NCBI GenBank assembly: GCA_004524595.1
Contig: SDOA01000090.1
Location: 1-17,250, forward strand
DNA from: Candidatus Thorarchaeota archaeon
GTDB taxonomy: Archaea > Asgardarchaeota > Thorarchaeia > Thorarchaeales > Thorarchaeaceae
DNA length: 17,250 nucleotides
Direction: 5' to 3'
Under the pieces are notes generated by a model that did not search any database, was not told the origin of the DNA, and worked only from the letters and a program-made list of their open reading frames with translations. The translations under genes were made by a program, and so were the position numbers. Of this stretch, positions 14,579 to 17,250 are shown in pieces. Position 1 is the first letter of the stretch. Each line of letters starts with the position of its first letter.

Positions 14579-15820
14579 GTGGAAATCCCAATTCTGACAC
14601 GATTTATCAAGGGTCTCAAGCTCTTTTTTGAGTCTAAGAGACTAAAATGGTTTTTTGGAATCTTTATCTTTGCAACAATCTTTACATTACTGTTTAGAGA
14701 GATCGGAAGAATATTCCCCTCCTTTGCGCAAGGATTCATTGCCGTAATTGGCGGAATATTCCCAACCTTCTTCTTGATTGCTGCAATTATGTCAATGTTA
14801 GGATTGCAGCGTTTTGTTGCTAGTGAAGAGGCTTACTCACGTTCGCTTATCTATACAATAATTTGGATGATTGTTAGCATCTTCCTTTACATTATGCTCT
14901 GGTTCACTGGACTGGTATTCTACATCATGATTGGAGTTGCCTTTCTAGGATGGATTGGTTTTCAAGCGTACCTATCGTCAAGATCAGCTCTTGGATATGC
15001 TGAAAAGGTGGATGTCAAGAGCAGGTCGAGGATAGTCAAATTCGCCTTTGGTTCGCTCCATGTCTTGAGCTATATCATAATTATTGGTTCATTTATTGTC
15101 CTTGCAATCTGGAACATATCTACAGCAGGCGGACTAGATCTACCGACAGCTATTGCAGCACTTCTAGGTACAGCACTTGCATTAGGATTTAATTTCCTAA
15201 ACGGCCTTATTATAATTAGGGAACGGAACAAGGTAACTGTGGATAATCTCTCAGTTCTGGGGCTGTTCGTTTCTCTCTATGTTGCATATTTCTTGTACAA
15301 TATTCTGAAACCTGTCACTACTGGAATTGATCCGGTTTCTCTTGTGATCGATATTGGAATATCTTCCTTCTTCCTCTTGTATGCAATGAGCAATGTTGGA
15401 CTTACCTTGGCAAGTCGAGCGCATCTTGAAACACGGTTGAAGATATCCAGTGAGCTAGCTGCCACTATCACCTTCTTCTTAGCTTCAGGTTATCTGGTCG
15501 TGCAGGCACTGTTTGATGTCTCATCAGAACTCTCAGGAGTCTTAATTGGTGAACGTCTTCCTGACATCATCAAGCTACTCGTCTTCCCATTCGTTGCTTT
15601 AATAATGGAGATTCTGTTCATTAGGAGAGCTGGAAAAGTACTGCAACCAATGCCTATCGCAGAGCCTCTAGAACAACCTCAAGAAGATGAAGAATTAGAT
15701 GAGGTGGTCGAGGACCTTACTGATGTGGATGACGTTTACACAGAACCTGAGGATTCTTCTGTTGAGATGGTCGAAGAAGAAGTTGAATCTGAAGAAGATG
15801 CGGATTCAGTCGATGATTAG
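14579..15820 (+). CDS. Polytopic membrane protein of unknown function with acidic C-terminal tail
   Basis: I do not recognise a family for this 413-residue protein. It has about ten hydrophobic segments (roughly 24-42, 50-75, 88-108, 110-131, 153-178, 187-213, 225-246, 255-281, 290-312 and 325-350). After RRAGK, which marks the inner side by the positive-inside rule, comes a soluble tail of about 60 residues. The tail is very rich in Glu and Asp, with several runs such as EDEELDE and EEEVESEED, and has almost no positive charge. This predicts a disordered cytosolic acidic tail that could bind cations or basic partners. GTG 14579 has a near-perfect AGGAGG (14565-14570) eight bases upstream. 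It lies 42 bases after the thioredoxin-like gene and is probably in the same transcript. No transporter motif is apparent. Confidence 0.8.
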   Translation: MEIPILTRFIKGLKLFFESKRLKWFFGIFIFATIFTLLFREIGRIFPSFAQGFIAVIGGIFPTFFLIAAIMSMLGLQRFVASEEAYSRSLIYTIIWMIVSIFLYIMLWFTGLVFYIMIGVAFLGWIGFQAYLSSRSALGYAEKVDVKSRSRIVKFAFGSLHVLSYIIIIGSFIVLAIWNISTAGGLDLPTAIAALLGTALALGFNFLNGLIIIRERNKVTVDNLSVLGLFVSLYVAYFLYNILKPVTTGIDPVSLVIDIGISSFFLLYAMSNVGLTLASRAHLETRLKISSELAATITFFLASGYLVVQALFDVSSELSGVLIGERLPDIIKLLVFPFVALIMEILFIRRAGKVLQPMPIAEPLEQPQEDEELDEVVEDLTDVDDVYTEPEDSSVEMVEEEVESEEDADSVDD

Positions 15821-15835
15821 AAGCATTTTGCTTCT
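15819..15835 (+). terminator. Small hairpin at the end of the membrane protein gene
   Basis: AGAAGCA, a TTT loop and TGCTTCT form a perfect 7-base inverted repeat that begins in the stop codon. No T-run follows directly, so it could be a weak terminator or an mRNA 3'-end stabiliser, or have no function. Confidence 0.3.
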
Positions 15836-15865
15836 GTCATCACGCCTAAGTTGAAAACCGAAGCC

Positions 15866-15879
15866 TTTTAACATATATT
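15866..15879 (+). promoter_or_regulatory. Probable TATA box of the rubredoxin gene
   Basis: TTTTAACATATATT is a strong TATA-like element in the gap after the membrane protein gene. It predicts a start near 15899 and a leader of about 55 bases, with GGAG at 15942-15945 ahead of the rubredoxin ATG. The rubredoxin therefore probably has its own transcript. Confidence 0.5.
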
Positions 15880-15953
15880 TGATACACCCTCACACAAGTG
15901 GTACGGTCAGAAACCCTACCTCTATTCAAAGGAATAATGTTGGAGATACACTA

Positions 15954-16118
15954 ATGGCTAAGTATGAATGCATGGTCTGTGGTTGGATCTATGACGAAGA
16001 CATCGGGGATCCAGATAGCGGTGTTGCAGCCGGTACAAAATGGGACGACTTGCCCGAGGACTGGGTCTGTCCTATGTGCGGAGCATCCGTCGAAGATTTT
16101 GAATTGATAACTATTTGA
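15954..16118 (+). CDS. Rubredoxin
   Basis: This 54-residue protein has the standard rubredoxin length. Two CxxCG loops bind one iron: CMVCG (6-10) and CPMCG (39-43). The conserved [13 protein letters not shown] and LPEDWVCP stretches are present. It is a cytosolic one-electron carrier, used in anaerobes for superoxide or peroxide reduction and other redox steps. The partner oxidoreductase is not in this window. ATG 15954 is chosen because GGAG at 15942-15945 lies eight bases upstream. A TTG at 15879 in the same frame would add a 25-residue extension unlike any rubredoxin and would fall inside the predicted promoter. The gene is monocistronic, with its own TATA box and terminator. Confidence 0.97.
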   Translation: MAKYECMVCGWIYDEDIGDPDSGVAAGTKWDDLPEDWVCPMCGASVEDFELITI

Positions 16119-16137
16119 ACAAAAAATCAATTAATAA

Positions 16138-16178
16138 GGGGTCTCATCTTGAGACTCCTCGTCATTCTTTCCCTTTTT
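16138..16178 (+). terminator. Hairpin plus T-rich terminator after rubredoxin
   Basis: GGGGTCTCA, loop TCT and TGAGACTCC form a 9-base stem with one G-U wobble, ending at 16158. T-rich sequence with a run of five T follows (16174-16178). It starts 19 bases after the rubredoxin stop and resembles an intrinsic terminator. Confidence 0.7.
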
Positions 16179-16334
16179 AGATAATCTTGACAAACTACTC
16201 TTTCTTGCTTAACTGAAGGCGATCTAAGCACGAATGATAAGAGGGATTGGGAAACAAATTCTTAGAATCGACAGTACCGTATTACCGGTTCTCTCAACAT
16301 AATCAAGACTGAACAGCGGAGATATTCTATGATC

Positions 16335-16355
16335 AATCTCCTAGAAATAGGGATT
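16335..16355 (+). other. Possible RNA hairpin with GAAA tetraloop
   Basis: AATC, a bulged T, CCTA, a GAAA loop, TAGG and GATT form an 8-pair stem with one bulge and a GNRA-type tetraloop. An alternative pairing, GGAGAT (16318-16323) with ATCTCC (16336-16341), would exclude it. It lies upstream of the predicted TATA box of the next gene, so it is not expected in that leader. It may be chance or part of an unannotated RNA. Confidence 0.25.
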
Positions 16356-16360
16356 CGAAG

Positions 16361-16383
16361 AAATAAAAAGAGTCATAAATAAG
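16361..16383 (+). promoter_or_regulatory. Probable promoter (TATA region) of the S9-like gene
   Basis: Two TATA-like elements are present: AAATAAAAAG (16361-16370, preceded by purine-rich CGAAG as a BRE-like element) and CATAAATAAG (16374-16383). They predict starts near 16391 or 16404, giving a short leader that includes AAGGAGGG at 16409-16416. Confidence 0.45.
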
Positions 16384-16422
16384 CTGTCTGCTTTATTTTT
16401 CTATTTGCAAGGAGGGAATAAT

Positions 16423-17250
16423 GTGGATCTCTTTGAAAAGATTAAACTAATTATTGAAACGCAGGGGTATAATCCTTTTGACATAGGTAACAAGAAACCA
16501 ATAGCGACTGGATTATTCCTCACACCTAATGGCGCTATGAGTCTTCATATGGCCTCACTAGACAGGCCAAACGACCACGAATTGATATTACCAGAAGATA
16601 CCTTTGTGTATGATGCAAAGTTCTCGCCTGATGACTCGTGGTTAGTCGTGCCAATTGATTATAGTGGTAAAGAATTGCATGACCTACATCGGATACCAGT
16701 GGGTAGTTCAAAACGTCCTGTACCACTTGAGAAACTGAGTGAACAACCTGGTCGAACTCTGTTTCTAGACTGGAGTCCAGATGGCAGTAATATTGCATGG
16801 GCAGTATCACGGCAGAAGACAAACCAAGTGGTAAAACAACCCAACAAGACGGGAAAAGCCGAGTATATCCTGTGGAGTGGTGAAGAGATGGCCTTTCTTG
16901 TTCAATGGGAACATCCCGATTATCTCAAACTCACTAAGGCGGATGGTAGAACTAATCAGTATCACGATGTTGTTATAGATCCCAAAACTGGGGAAATTAT
17001 TTTGACTCTGCCAATTGCTCCTCTGAACTATTACAAAGGTTGTTGGAATCCTAAGAAACCAATCTTTCCCTATGTAAGTTTGGATGATGGTCGATTGTCA
17101 CTATACGATATGGAATCAAATGAGTCACTACAGTTACCAGAGATAAAAGGTGAGTTAGAGGTAACAGCATGGGATGCAACTGGAGTTCATCTTTTTGTGT
17201 CAGCAACTGTAGATGCAAGAGATACCATTTATTCCATTGATGTCGAGTCC
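16423..17250 (+). CDS. S9-like peptidase, N-terminal beta-propeller part (3' partial)
   Basis: An uninterrupted frame of 276 codons runs from GTG 16423 to the window edge. The Shine-Dalgarno sequence AAGGAGGG (16409-16416) lies six bases before the GTG. The overlapping ATG at 16421 is in another frame and stops after nine codons, so the GTG is the real start. The protein shows repeated propeller-blade elements: YDAKFSPDDSWLVV (about 67-80), FLDWSPDGSNIAWAV (about 115-129), then CWNPKKPIFPYVSLDDGRLSLYD and TAWDATGVHLFVS. Such WSPDG blades are typical of the N-terminal propeller of acylaminoacyl peptidase/prolyl oligopeptidase (S9) enzymes. The catalytic Ser-Asp-His domain would lie beyond the window, so a TolB-like propeller protein without peptidase activity is possible. 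There is no signal peptide, which suggests a cytosolic protein. Confidence 0.75.
   Translation, partial: MDLFEKIKLIIETQGYNPFDIGNKKPIATGLFLTPNGAMSLHMASLDRPNDHELILPEDTFVYDAKFSPDDSWLVVPIDYSGKELHDLHRIPVGSSKRPVPLEKLSEQPGRTLFLDWSPDGSNIAWAVSRQKTNQVVKQPNKTGKAEYILWSGEEMAFLVQWEHPDYLKLTKADGRTNQYHDVVIDPKTGEIILTLPIAPLNYYKGCWNPKKPIFPYVSLDDGRLSLYDMESNESLQLPEIKGELEVTAWDATGVHLFVSATVDARDTIYSIDVES

Larger units (their letters stand above)
16179..16422 (+). other. Intergenic region between rubredoxin and the S9-like gene
   Basis: With the terminator, the gene-free stretch is about 300 bases. I see no convincing ORF, tRNA or repeat array here. It holds a possible folded element at 16318-16355 (listed separately) and, at its end, the TATA and Shine-Dalgarno signals of the next gene. 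Confidence 0.6.

Noticed and set aside
15879..15953. Longer rubredoxin starting at TTG 15879
   Set aside because: It falls inside the TATA region and adds 25 residues unlike rubredoxins. The ATG at 15954 has good GGAG spacing and gives the standard length.
1..17250. CRISPR arrays, IS elements, att sites, tRNA genes or a defence island
   Set aside because: I saw no regularly spaced repeats, transposase, integrase, Cas, toxin-antitoxin or restriction genes, and no tRNA-like cloverleaf on either strand.

Overview
The window looks like a piece of an archaeal chromosome, most likely from an Asgard archaeon (Thorarchaeota-like). That placement is an inference. It rests on a Ras/Arf-like small GTPase gene, AT-rich TATA-type promoters about 25 bases before expected transcript starts, purine-rich Shine-Dalgarno sites, T-rich terminators, an archaeal-style soluble PAS histidine kinase with an HDxNN-type H box, and archaeal-type TldD/TldE and ATP sulfurylase proteins. 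Rubredoxin and thioredoxin-like proteins suggest an anaerobic, redox-active lifestyle. No rRNA, tRNA, CRISPR, IS element or phage gene was seen. The window is gene-dense ordinary chromosome with short intergenic gaps.

Layout. (1) 3-2447: an ABC-2 type exporter operon, with a 5'-truncated ATPase and two different permeases, closed by a T-rich terminator. (2) 2590-4419: a stand-alone cytosolic three-PAS histidine kinase. (3) 4574-7432: a compact sat-cysC-sulfotransferase operon that can make PAPS from sulfate and transfer the sulfuryl group to an unknown acceptor. (4) 7637-9112: a 14-helix MFS exporter, convergent with and overlapping by 6 bases (5) 9107-10438, a minus-strand membrane M48 (HtpX-like) peptidase with a C-terminal EF-hand-like loop. 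(6) 10597-13406: a tldD-tldE pair divergent from the M48 gene. (7) 13414-13956: a minus-strand small GTPase, divergent from (8) 14069-15820, a thioredoxin-like protein and a polytopic membrane protein with a very acidic tail. (9) 15954-16118: rubredoxin with its own promoter and a hairpin terminator. (10) 16423-17250: the N-terminal beta-propeller part of an S9-like (prolyl oligopeptidase/acylaminoacyl peptidase type) protein, open at the window edge.

How the genes work together. The clearest functional unit is the sulfation cassette: Sat makes APS, CysC makes PAPS, and the third gene is a PAPS-dependent sulfotransferase. No APS or PAPS reductase is present here, so the local evidence points to sulfation of a lipid, glycan or small molecule rather than to cysteine synthesis. 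Proteolysis is a second theme: M48, TldD/TldE and the S9-like protein lie within about 8 kb. The GTPase combines an Arf-type DVGGQE G3 motif with Ras/Rab-like remaining motifs and lacks a C-terminal prenylation cysteine.
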